Positions 35,864 through 46,949 of a stretch of 64,000 bases of DNA are shown piece after piece; the first letter of the stretch is position 1; every line of letters begins with the position of its first letter. The notes beneath the pieces are model-generated. The model was not told the origin of the DNA, made no database searches, and worked only from the letters and a program-made list of their open reading frames with translations. The stretch covers positions 496,001-560,000 of the forward strand of contig BLZA01000017.1 in NCBI GenBank assembly GCA_013423385.1, read 5' to 3'. Source of the DNA: Naganishia liquefaciens. Its lineage: Eukaryota; Basidiomycota; Tremellomycetes; Filobasidiales; Filobasidiaceae. The translations under genes and the position numbers were made by a program.

Positions 35864-38800
35864 TTATATGTTGGACGACGAGGACGTTGGTCGGCTTTCG
35901 CGAGACTTTTTAGGCGGTGATGCCGCGGCGGAAAGATTTAAGGGCCGCAGGCCCGTCTTCGTCGGTGTCTGCGACGTTATTGGACTCGGCACTGATTGTC
36001 GCTGAGCGGACACTGCATGCTGAATAGATGCGAGCTTGGATCCGAAGAAGCTGCCAAACCCGCCGATAGTGCTTCGGAAGTCTGGAATGGCTGTAATAGT
36101 GGACGGTGGAGCGTCGGCTGCCTGAGTTTCCGTTGTCGCGCTGCGCGTTTCCTTGAGAGCAGTTGCCGCGGGAGCTTCACGCTCCCGTAATCGATTAGCC
36201 ACTTCGCTGCGCATGCCGTCAAAGGCCCTGTAGAGACTGGTAGATCCGGCAGCGATTGCGGTTCCAATCGCTTCGCGGGTCGGGCCCAGCTGTTCGTGAA
36301 GGTGCAGATCGTGAAACCCCTCTGTGGCATATGCAGGTGAGACAGAAGTAATATTGAAGATAGAATAGGAAGAAGAAGCGTACCAGCTAGTCTGATCCCG
36401 ATGTCAGACACCGCGCTGGTTTTTCCCTCGCAAGGATGTCTAAGGGGAGGCAAATGCAACTCAGTCGACGCCGCCATTTGTTACCTAGAGCGACTTACCT
36501 AGGCTCGCAGATGTCAAACAGCAAGTCGTCTGTACTTTTGTTCCATGTGTCATAAGCTGAAGTTTGTCTGAAAGCGTCCAACCATTTCTCGGAATACGGT
36601 TGAGCAAAATTCGGCGCGACTTCTGAGAACCGCGTAGATTTTGAGAAATCCTAGTCAGAATCCAGCTGAATTGCAGACGATCCGGCAATCGGCTCACCTC
36701 CTCCTGGCATCACGGTGTTCTGGTCCTTTCTAACATAATCCGAATACTTCAAGGTAGCCAACACACTGCATATATACTCTTCGAATTTACCGCGAAGATC
36801 ATCATCGCTGCCGCGGAAACTGGTGGACCGATTGGTCAACTTCGTCCGAGCTTATTCTGAGGGACCCGGAACTGGGACTTACACCATACCCATTGGCCTT
36901 GTCGGATCAGCCTCCACATTTCGTCAGCCCTCGGTATAACGGTAGAGCGCAAAGACTGCTTACTGGATTCCACGTGTCTTCGACAGATCGTACCACCTGA
37001 TCCATCCAAGCTCGATCGCTCGGTGTCAAAGTAACGAGTCTTTCAAGCTCCTTGTCATGGAATTCGAAGGTATTCTGCTCAATCTGTCACGATTCAACAA
37101 GAGTTCAAGTCCCTTCAACTGACGAGCGTGTGAACTGAATCTGTGTTCGCCACCTACATTGATCAATAAGTCCCATTGGCAGTCTCGTTGTTGCGTGACA
37201 ATACTGTTTGTTGTGCCGACCAACCATGACTTTGCTGTAAGCATGTCTATTTGCTGTAATGGTAGATATGGTTGAAAGAAGGAATCCTGATGGATGCGTT
37301 CTGATTCAGCGATTTGAAGGCACGATTGAGCATAGCATCAACGAACCTTGCCGAAGGTGTGTAATGGCAGACCCATGTATCTCAAAAGACTATTCCGATC
37401 GCTGGTTCGCAGAGATGTTGGCTTCTTGGCAGATTCGGATCGGAAATCGAGCGACGGATCACCGGCATCAGCTAGATTCATCAACAGCCCTATTGTACGA
37501 CGATCGTTTCAGTCTTAGAGCACTGACTACCTTTCGAGGCGACTCTAGGTCCACTTACCTGGCATCAGGGATATCAGAGAGTACTGATAAGTGCATAACT
37601 TCTCGACAGGGTACCCGTAGAAGAGGATCTGGAGAAGGTGGGATGTGCATCTTCTCAGCACACGACAATAGCTTCAAGCTTGACACTCACGCGTTTTTGC
37701 AACATCATCATCTTGACGAGAGTCAGGGTACGATGACGAAACTTGTACAAGAAGTCGCGAAGACTTGTTCCTAGAGAGAATCCGTCAGAGCTAACAAATT
37801 GTTTGAGACGCTAGGACTCGCCAATATACATTCCGCCTTCGCTCTCCTTGCCCTGTAACCCGAACTCCAGACTTAAGTAGAACTGTGGTAAGAGATCGGT
37901 TTGGGAGAAGTCACTGCGCCAAATGTACGGTGCTCAGACCATGGGAATACTTGATCATCTAAAGGAACCGACGAACCGTTGCGCGAAGAATGCTCTGGTC
38001 ACGACGCCGAGCTTGTCACTGACGACTCATCAGTGCCAAACAAGCGGCAGTGCCCTTTCTCAAATCACTTACCGTATGGGACCCTGTCGATATAGCAGAC
38101 ATTCAGATCTATCTTAGTTGCCTGTAAGGAAACTTGACTCACGAACACTGGGCGTGACGCCAAGACGACTACGGCTTTCTGCACCGTACTTCGGGTGACA
38201 TCTGATGCTTTATGAAGAAGGTCGGAGGCTGCTATCTGGCGGTTACAGCTGCGGTGCATAGATCAGATGGCTTGTAAGCAAGACTGAGCCGATAAATGCT
38301 CACGAAATGCCGAATATAGTCTGCTTTGCAGGGAATGTGTCTGTTTCATCTTCACCCTTTTCGGACTGCTCGTCTGTGTTACTGAAACTTTGTGACGGCG
38401 AGTATACGCAATGCTGTAAGTTGACATCAGATTAAGCTCTCGATTGGATCCCGATATCTGTCCACCCACAAAATAAGAGTAGTCTTCCTCACTCTGAAGT
38501 ATGGTAGCACGAATATGGTAAGTACAGATCCTCAGGGAAAAAGGAGGAATACGCACCAAATGGGCGCCATCTGGCAAGGCCAGGAAAGGCAGCAGCCTCG
38601 AAAGCCCCTCATCATTTTTCAGAGCTTTCGTCAAGGATTCGGGATACGACCATTCGACTGTTGGTCCGACCACATGGTTGAAGTCCACGACGGCTACACC
38701 CAAGACGACTGGATCGCTTCCGTTAGTCAACGGAATCTTCGGAGTGCTGTCGAAATTAAGAGGTCCTTGATCTGTTGGATTCAACTCCGATTCTCCGAGC

Positions 38801-39084
38801 GCTTTGTTGCCTTGTGTTGGATTAGACGGTATACGACTCAGGGTGTCCGCGTCACTGGTAGATCTTCCGCTCGTTACCGATCCTCCCGAATTTCCAAACT
38901 TCTGAACAGAAGGCCGGGACTGATTGAATGGATTCTGTGAAGGAGGAGGGTACGATATGGGTGCTACTGTGATATCGCCGTCATCCTCCAAATCAGGTTC
39001 TTGGTATCCCCCTGAAGTCCGGATCTTTGACGCAGCGGGGGACATCCAAGGATTACTCTCGTGTGCAGCTGCGATATCGCTCAT
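35864..39084 (-). CDS. AVL9: AVL9, DENN-related late secretory pathway protein
   Basis: Avl9 acts in late Golgi/endosome to plasma-membrane traffic and carries a divergent DENN fold. The start at 39084 gives MSDIAAAHESNPWMSPAASK and a disordered Ser/Pro-rich head. The uDENN core follows (VVLGVAVVDFNHVVGPTVEW, SYPESL, LLPFLALPDGAHL, DYSYFV), matching the Avl9 signature. A cDENN-type stretch is split over small exons (VQKAVVVLASRPVF; IDLNVCYIDRVPYGK). Further exons (GKFEEYICSVLATLKYSDY) lead to a C-terminus with SLYRAFDGMRSEVANRLRER and a GGFGSFFGSKLASIQHAVSA amphipathic segment before a Ser-rich end. A 171-codon plus-strand frame inside (37259-37774) is antisense noise. Many introns were not resolved individually. 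Confidence 0.88.
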
Positions 39085-39396
39085 CGAACAGTGTGCCGAA
39101 ACCACAGGCGCGAGCGCTGAAGGGTTGTCGTAGCCTGAGTGCTGTGAGCGTTACGCTCAATATCGAAATGTCGATTTCCGATGCACAACTGCGTACCAAG
39201 CCTACCTGTATGTGCGATTCGTCATTAGAATGTTGTTCGATCGCGTCGAGCGCGATATCATTCCGTCTGAGACACAACCGATCTTCCCAATGCAAAGCTG
39301 AAGACCTTACTGCCCGCTCGACACCATCACTGGCATCTTACTGTCGCTCGAGAAACAAGGTCCCAAGAGCGTCAGAAAACGACGCAGTCGGAAGCT
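39085..39396. promoter_or_regulatory. Divergent promoter: AVL9 / L-2-hydroxyglutarate dehydrogenase
   Basis: Some 312 bases separate the two start codons. Both promoters must overlap or abut here. Short plus-strand frames in this stretch start without ATG or lack motifs. Confidence 0.55.
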
Positions 39397-41198
39397 ATGA
39401 GAATCAGCAAGCACCTTTTACGTGCGAGTGAGGGGGCCTTGCGGAATGCAAAACCGCCATACGAATACCGCCAACCCGATTTTGAAGTAGATCACCTCGT
39501 CGTCGGAGGCGGCGTGATCGGTCTCGCTTGTGCAGCCAAGCTGGCGACAGCTCTGCCTGATAAGACGACGTATCTGGTTGAGAGGCATAGCAAGGTGAGT
39601 TACTAGGCTATGCCGCCGGGCGTTCGCGAGATTGAGCATAATGGTAACCGCACGATAGATCGGTCAAGAGACGAGGTAGGTATGTGGACCAAGCACTCGG
39701 CCGACTGCTTAAACTCCATCCATCAGCTCTCGCAACTCGGAAGTCATCCACGCGGGCATATATTACCCCCTCAATTCGTTGAAGTCACAGTACTGCGTGA
39801 GAGGGCGGGAACTATTGTACGAGCGTTGCGAACGCTTAGGTATAGGACACAAGAAGACAGGAAAGGTGAGTATCGCAAGGATGACTTTGTGGCATATACT
39901 GACTCTTTGGCAGCTGATCCTAGCGACATCGAAGGGTCAGATCCAATACCTTGATCAAGTACATGCTTCTCTGCAACACCCAATCCTTCAGACCAAAACT
40001 CATTCACCCATGACGGGTCTCGGCGTACCAACATACTTTCTAGGACCCAATGAGGCTATGGATCTCGAGCCCGATCTAGGACCGAATGTACTTGCCGCGA
40101 TGCTGAGTACCGAGAGCGGGATCGTTGACAGCCATGCCCTTATGGAAAGCTTGGAGGCGGAAATTACCGGCCAACTTTCTCCACAAGGAAATGCTTCCGC
40201 TGACTCCGGGAACGGTAGCGTTGTCTTGGGGACTAAGGTCGTTAGGATCGATCCATATCGGGATGAAGCTGGAGGTCAGTATATCGGTCAGATAGGGAGC
40301 GTCATAGACTGGACTGGACTCATTTATCAGGTCGGCACTCGGGTCCTGTGACCGGATGGGTTGTCCAGACGCTCACAGAAGGATCAACGCAGCCAGACAC
40401 GATCTTGACTAAAGCGTTGATACTCTCGGCCGGTTTGAGCTGCGTCCATTTGATCAACCCCCTTCTACCGCCCGCTGAGCGATTGACGGCGTACTATGCA
40501 AAAGGTCAGTCGCTGCGAAATCAACCATCTATGGTTTTAGCTAAATCAGCTTCTCTAGGCTCCTATCTGTCGTACAAGGGACCAGGAGTCAAGTCCGTCC
40601 AAAGATTGCTGTACCCATGTCCCCAGGAGGGTCTAGCAGGGTTGGGCACCCATCTTGTGAGAAACGCTGTCTTAAATTATGTGTGTTCGTGCGTTGACTT
40701 GTTTTGCTATTCAGACAATCGATCTCGCGGGAAATATCAAGTTCGGTCCAGATGTAGAACACCTCTTCGTCAAGGGCTCCTCCAACAAAGCCCTTACTGA
40801 GCTTGGAATGGCTGATGACGAGGATGAAGATGATCCGGACTGGTGGCAAGCGCACCTCACACCTTCCCCTCAGCGGAAGGAAGAAATGTCGCAAGCAATA
40901 CAAGACTATGTGAGCACGATCCTTGGGACAAATTCGCCGAAGAGCTGATGGAAATCCGGATTCCGTTCAGCTTCCCAACATTGACCCGGATCTGCTTACT
41001 CCGGACTACGCTGGCATCCGCCCGAACGTCGCACCACCAGGAAGCCCTTTCACAGATTTCCATATAAGCTACAACCCTGGAGAGCGACCTGGCTTGATTG
41101 CGCTTTGTGGCTTCAATTCGCCGGGACTAACAAGCAGTCTGGCAGTCGCTCAAGATGTGGAGGAGATGATCAGGCAGGACTACTGGGGCCTGCCGTGA
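39397..41198 (+). CDS. L-2-hydroxyglutarate dehydrogenase, FAD-dependent, mitochondrial
   Basis: This flavoenzyme oxidises L-2-hydroxyglutarate, a side product of malate dehydrogenase, back to 2-oxoglutarate in mitochondria. The start at 39397 gives a basic leader (MRISKHLLRASEGALRNAKP). The FAD-binding Rossmann motif follows (DHLVVGGGVIGLACAAKLAT). The next conserved block is assembled over a 17-base exon (GQETSSRNSEVIHAGIYYPL). Later motifs are LLYERCERLGIGHKKTGK, ESGIVDSHALMESLEAEI, SYLSYKGPGVKSVQRLLYP, GLGTHLTIDLAGNIKFGPDV and the C-terminal GLIALCGFNSPGLTSSLAVA. This is the full domain order of L2HGDH. No breaks were seen. Confidence 0.92.
39659..39675 (+). other. 17-base microexon of the L2HGDH gene
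   Basis: The exon atcggtcaagagacgag lies between AG at 39657-39658 and GT at 39676. It encodes I-G-Q-E-T plus two bases of a Ser codon, and joins ...ERHSK to SRNSEVIHAGIYY. Without it, the conserved QETSSRNSEVIHAG block next to the flavin is lost and the frame shifts. Confidence 0.85.
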
Positions 41199-41576
41199 TC
41201 ACGGTTCAGTTGAACCTAACGCTTGTATCTAAGTCTATACATGATTCTGCAATGCTTCCTTTCGATTTGGATGCCTCGCAGCGCCTCGAATCGCGTCGAC
41301 ATCACCCAAAGTGCTAGGACGGCTCACGTTGTCGTTGTGAAAGGTTGGAGGGGGGGGCAGTAAATTGCTTGCGCCCTCCTTTCAACCGTCGTCAGAGAAA
41401 ATACCCACCTTTCTTTTGTAGGTTTTCCCCTCGACACAGCCCTGTTCTCGACAGATAGATTATATGTGGCGAGATAGCTGATCGCCGCACCAGGGCTGAG
41501 CAAACACATCACAGATCTGTGTTTCCTTCCACCTCTGCCCTTCAGCTTTCCTGGTCTGCCTTGAAGACATTTCGAC
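41199..41576. other. Intergenic region
   Basis: The 378 bases between two plus-strand genes contain a G8-type run near 41350 and otherwise nothing recognisable. It presumably holds the terminator of the dehydrogenase and the promoter of the next gene. Confidence 0.45.
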
Positions 41577-42690
41577 ATGAATGCCAAAATTGCTCTTCCC
41601 AAAAATGGCGACGACGTGCCGAGCGTTGTCCAGGCTGAATGCAAGTGAGGGACTTTCGCAAGACCCGTATCTCGAACCTAGCTGACGAGGTCTGCTGATT
41701 CCCTTATCTTACAGTGATCACCTTCACTTCGGCCAGATATCCAACTTCGTTGAAGGCAAGCCCCTCAAGAACGTCAAATCCAAGACAGAGCCAACAAACA
41801 ACAATACAGATGATGTGAGGCTTGCAACATCCTCTAAAGCATGCTCATTCAGGTGCAAGGGATCGGATTCTAAGGAGCTGGAGAAAAAGAGACGGGGGTC
41901 AGCGTCCACTGCAAACGCTGCTGGGAGCTGTGAGTCACCCATATGAATTGCCTTTCCGTCATGGATAACACACTGATTCAAATTCTGCCCGACAGGTACC
42001 AGGTCACAATGTAAGGGCTTCACGGGTACGATCAAGGAGTACAAAATGGACACCTCTTCCGGCGTTCCCGAATTGATACAAGAGGCCTATAACGCGAAGG
42101 GACGGCTCATCTGGCGCAAAATCATGATAGGAAGGCGCCTCGGTATCAACTCGAACAATTGTCTCGCCAAAGCGAGCAGTTCCGCCCGTGAAGGCTGCTC
42201 TACCTTGTCAGGATCGTTCAGTGAAGAGGACGCGATGCGAGATGTCGCACCAATCTTCGATGTTACCGTCGCGGTGAAAGCCTCGGCGAAGCAGGAGTCT
42301 TTCAAGCGGGCGTCCCACCAACAAGCTTTTGGGACAAAGACAATGGTTGAAGCCGCAGATCAGGAGGAGAAAGCGAAGAACCCCAAAGCTATCGTGTCCG
42401 TCGGTACGAGAGGTGGTGTTTCCGCGGCATCTTCAGCTCTAACAGCTCAGCCCAATGTCAAAAAGGGTGGCATCACACAATCTGTGCTCAAGTTCCTTGG
42501 CAAACTCGAGGATGCAACAATCAAAAGCAACAGAATGAGGGAGAAGAACATCCTGGGCTCGCACTACGAACTGATCAAGATCTGCTTGATCTCACAAGGA
42601 TTCCTAGTCGCTGCTTTCGTGCTTGTGGCAATCGTTTCTGTCAACGTAGCTGCTTTGCTGTTCATCGTCGTACTTTTTGCCTCTCGCTAG
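41577..42690 (+). CDS. Unknown protein with C-terminal membrane hairpin
   Basis: Four exons join cleanly. The first runs from the ATG at 41577 (MNAKIALPKNGDDVPSVVQA), the second gives CNDHLHFGQISNFVEGKPLK, and the last begins TRSQCKGFTGTIKEYKMDTS. The N-half is hydrophilic with scattered cysteines (CSFRCKGSDS, GSCTRSQCKG). The middle is Ala/Lys/Ser-rich and helical. Near the C-terminus come KFLGKLEDATIKSNRMREKN, then a hydrophobic stretch of about 38 residues with no charged residue after the Lys (LIKICLISQGFLVAAFVLVA and IVSVNVAALLFIVVLFASR), long enough for a tight hairpin or one long anchor. I recognise no family. The layout suits a tail-anchored ER or vesicle protein, but this is inference. 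Confidence 0.65.
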
Positions 42691-43481
42691 ACCACTGCTC
42701 TGATTCTTGATTTTGTACTTCGATACGAGATCTTCCTGTTCAATGGTTTGAGTAGGGCGGACAGACGAGTACCGCAATCGCCACTGTCTTTGATGACAAA
42801 GTCAGATGCTCTCGATGAGGCCCAAGGCATAATCGACACGTGTACCTAAGAACGGCACGGCCATTACAAGCAAGCTAATGATATGCTACATTCTTTCATC
42901 ATTGAAGCGAGAATCGAGTGGTTTGTCCACGGAAATCATGTATCTGCAGGCCAATAATACTGATACTCGACAAGTGCCGGCGCTCTGACAAAGCGGAGAG
43001 GTTAAGGTGACGGTGGACGGCAAGCCGAATCTCAATGTCATCTGAATGAGACTATGTGCAGCCGTCAAATCAGCTGATGACAAGAATTCTGTCCTCAGCC
43101 TCCACAAGCGTTTTGCCTTCAAGTAAGATGATAAAAAACAGCGGTCTACCGAGCGATTTCGGTTGTCTTCCCATACCAATACCTCTTTTCACACTTCTCC
43201 TACTGCGATACTTCACTATACTCCGACCGAGATTGCTACGAAGTCGCCCCGACGAAAAGTCCGCGAGGTGAGCGATCCAGCAGCTGATGAAGCTTGGCAA
43301 GTTAGCTTCTTGATTTCGCCGGTCATTTTTCCCCGCATTATGTTTCTCCGCGATAGCCTCTGCCAGGATCTGCGATGTGGGGTAGCCGGTATGAGGAGGA
43401 AGCCGAAGGGTCCGAGTCAACCTAGCTGTCAACGCCGACCGAATCTTTCCAGCGGAGAAAGAAAATTCTGCCGATGAAACG
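42691..43481. other. Intergenic: promoter of the MFS gene
   Basis: About 0.8 kb between plus-strand genes. Frames on the minus strand (42886-43179 and 43070-43432) open only from non-ATG codons and show no motif. I see nothing else here. Confidence 0.45.
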
Positions 43482-45943
43482 ATGCAAACTGAGGCTGATG
43501 AGCAAGCTCACGAAAGTCGAGGATGGTGGAGAGGAGAGCTGTTGGAACATAACCAACATTCGCCAGCCCTCAGCCTTACTGGCAGTTCCGACCTCAGTGA
43601 GGTCGCGGTTCCATTCTCATTGACGTGCAAGACCGAGTTCCAATATTGAACATTCGCTGCTCTGCAATGAAAGGCAAAGAGGTTTCGCCAGATTTGCAGT
43701 TACTGGAGCCGTTCTCTCCTTCCGATCTGAAAGACGAACAATCCAAGGAAGCGGTATGGCATCTCGCGACTCTCCCGCAACGGGAAGAGCAGGATGACGA
43801 GGTGCCCAAGAATGCTTTTCTGTCCAAGCGCACAGAAGCAGTCATGATGACTGCACTTTGCGTTGCCCTGTTCGGTAAGTCGCTTCCGGACCTGGTGGAA
43901 ATGTGAGCTTAGATGATATGCCTTTCACTTTTGACAGTCGCAGGTTGGAACGATGCATCGGTGGGTCCCTTGATTCCGAGCTTACAAGACCATTACAACG
44001 TGAGTCTGTTTTGGTACAGTCGAAACCGACATCTCGGGGTCGAAGTTTTACTGAGTTTTCATCATTCCCTGCAGGTGAATTACACAGTCGGTAAGTTTCG
44101 TCGGACCGCTCAAGGTCCTGGAAGCATACTGATTACACGGCGTCAGTTTCGCTGGTTTTCATTTTGTCGTTCTGCGGCTTCGCATCGGCAGCTGTCATAA
44201 ATGTTTGGTTAACCGATAGATTCGGCTTTGGTGCAGTCAGTATCAGCGCACTATCGCGTGCAGACATATCTGGACGACGAAATCTCACCACTGTCGCGTT
44301 CCGCAGGTGATCGCTACCGGCGCGGCTGTTCAGCTTGTTTCCTTCTCATTGATCTGCTGGGCACCGCCATTCGGTGTATTCGTGTTCGCAATGTATCTCA
44401 ATGGTCTGGGGACCGGGCTTCAAGCGAGTCAGTTCAGGTCGTACCTTGAGCTGTCAAGCTGATACATTCGCCATCATAGGACGCTCAGGCGAACGGTGTG
44501 ATTACGCGGTTCAGCAACTCCGATGCGAAGATGCAATATATCCATGCAGCATATGATAAGTCTGGAGCTTTACAGTGACCCTATCCTCTTGTCTGACATC
44601 ATTTGTATATTTTACGCTTGGGAGCGACTTGTGCGCCTTTTGTTGCCACATTATTCGTCTCACACCAGCCGAGACACTTCTACTTCCACTTCTTGGTATC
44701 CGTTGGCATTTGTGCCGTCAACACTTGCAATCTTGCCGCTGTCTTCCGCTTCAAGAGTCACGAGGGGATCTTTGGGCGGGATGTAACTGACACCGAGGAG
44801 CGCACGTCCACACAAAAGTTCAAGAAGTTGCTTTCGTTATCCCGTACCTATCTGATGGCTCTGGAGCTCTTATTCTACGTCGGACTCGAAGTCACTATTG
44901 GAGGCTGGATCGTAAGGATGTTATCAAGGTGCGGCCGGAAGATTGAGCTGACAAACGGGGTGGCTTCTGTCATTTCAGGTGACCTATATTTTGGAATACC
45001 GCGGAGGAGGAACGTCGTCGGGATATGTCGCCACAGGCTTCTGGGGAGGTATGCAGCATCAATTCAGACCTACAAAACTCTTGTCCGATCCTCTCCTACT
45101 ATCTCTGCAGGGCTGGCGGTTGGCAGAATTGTCCTCATCCCCGTGAACAGAAAGGTAAAGTTTGGTACGTCGGATTCCGGATGCTCAGCACTGATCCCTG
45201 AGCCAAAGCTTGGCGACGCCCTTGCCATATACGTCTAGTATGTTTGTGCGGATGGGTCTCGCTTTGCATATCTTTGATCTCGTGCACAATTCAGTCTCGC
45301 TGTCGTCTTTGCGCTGGAGTTCGTGGTCTGGTTCGCGCCAAACGTTATCGCCAATGCTGTGGCCGTGTCTTTTATGGGCATGTTCCTCGTGAGGCAGACT
45401 CAGACCCGCAATACACTCTTCACGTGGTTGATATATCTCACAGGGACCGATCTTCCCCTTGGTCATGAATGTGTAAGTACACTGGCTGGACTGGCGGAAC
45501 GAGCTCAATACTCTCGGGTTTCTAGGGCGGCCAAGGTATTCCCATTGAGCATGTTGACCGGTGCTTGTGGTTTGATCGCCAGGTGAGCTTTCATCAATAC
45601 CGGCCTACAAGCACGGCATCTAATGTGTATCGACCTTCATTAGTACAGGAGCAGCTGGAGCGGCTTTGTTCCCCTTTATCACAGGCGCTCTGTCAGAAAG
45701 GGTGAGTCCTGGCAAAAATAGAGGCGTCGCGGTGGCGAAAGCTAAGTGGGTGCAACACGACATCTACTCTAGTTCGGAGTCAAGACTATGCAGCCCGTGA
45801 TTGTCGCCATGCTGGCTGTTTGCTTCTTACTCTGGATTCCTGTTCCTAAAAGAGCGAAAGACCTGAAGAAAAAAGCCAAGCTAGATATGGCGCTCGAGCG
45901 CGTCGGTGGGGATGAGGACACACCCATGTCCGTGAGCGCTTGA
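43482..45943 (+). CDS. Major facilitator superfamily transporter (Bsc6/fucose-permease-like)
   Basis: This is a 12-helix MFS protein. The start at 43482 (MQTEADEQAHESRGWWRGEL) is supported by an intron whose removal joins ...SSDL to SKEVSPDLQLLEPFSPSD. The first helix reads MMTALCVALFVAGWNDASVG, then PLIPSLQDHYNV. Later helices include VSLVFILSFCGFASAAVINV, VWLTDRFGFG, GLGTGLQDAQANGVITRF, YGLGATCAPFVATLFVSHQP, LEVTIGGWIVTYILEYR, VATGFWGGLAVGRIVLIPVN, GPIFPLVMN and STGAAGAALFPFITGALSER. The pattern GLGTGLQDAQANG followed by HAAYGLGA...PF belongs to the fungal MFS group near yeast Bsc6 and animal MFSD4-like proteins. The last residues form a Lys-rich tail. The substrate is unknown. Roughly ten introns. 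Confidence 0.85.
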
Positions 45944-46949
45944 CCGTATTGCCTGGTGACAGATGAATTCAGGTAAAAATGCTTGGAGGGTAAGGGAGCT
46001 AGTCTTGACAGAACCGTATAATAGTTGCCGGCCAGGTAATCATATGGACAATCGATGCAATACTGCAGGAGCCCGCCGGCATAATTCAGGTTCTCTAATA
46101 CTAGCGGCGCCGATGGGTGACGTGATATCATGAGACCGCTGGTAGCTGTTCTTGGTAAGAGTGCAGCGGTGAGATAGCGATGGGATGACTGTCAGATGGG
46201 CCTCGGCCGGGATGTCGGCCGGAGCGGTGCAGCTTCCGGTGCTGACCAGTTGCTGATTTTTTTGCGAAGGCTATTGCGTCATGGACAATTGGCGCGTATG
46301 GATAGTCGTATGGGGCCGAAGAAGCAGGCGAAGTGTTTTTGCGAAATATGCGGGGTAATTTTGTAGCTGTGGCTTGGCCATCTCATGTCAGTCTTTCCAC
46401 TCGCATTTCGCGGTCGATGAGCTGTCTGATCTGTGTCGGCAACGGAGGTCTCTCGTTTGAATGTTATCGTAGACAGCACATATAGAGCTCGTGGGTGTTG
46501 CAATGGATTTTGAGCAAACACAATGTACTATCAATCAAGCGTGAAGCGAACGACTTACCGCTTAGCCGAGATCGCGCCGAGCCCGAGCCGAGGAACATGG
46601 CCAATAAGGTGCGAAAAGTCAAAGCCCTTTGTCCCGGACCGCCTTGTCCTCGTCCCCGCTCTCGCGCGCGATCAATATCCTTGCAGTCAAAGAATGCTCA
46701 GAACCAATGATCCCTTCTGAGCAATCGTCCGTCAGCACAGACAGATCCTGATTCAATATTCGTGCACTCCTTCGTGCGGGACATTCAGTGTACGAGCCAG
46801 TCTCACGAGTCGATTCTGAACGCGGCAACGTCATCGCCTGCAGAGCATCTTGCGCGCACGCGAATCATCAACAACAACACATTCAAACTCGGATCACCGT
46901 CAAGCACAGTCACTTGATCCACTGAACACAACTGCCCGCTATACAAAGG
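45944..46949. other. Intergenic: PAL1 promoter region
   Basis: One kb between plus-strand genes, with no motif-bearing frame on either strand. The PAL1 promoter and leader are expected in the right part. I see no repeat or RNA gene. Confidence 0.5.

Noticed and set aside
37259-37774. 171-codon plus-strand frame inside AVL9
   Set aside because: It lies antisense to AVL9 introns and exons, shows no family motif, and has shuffled composition.
42886-43432. Minus-strand frames upstream of the second MFS gene
   Set aside because: They open only from non-ATG codons and no splice joining gives a recognisable protein.
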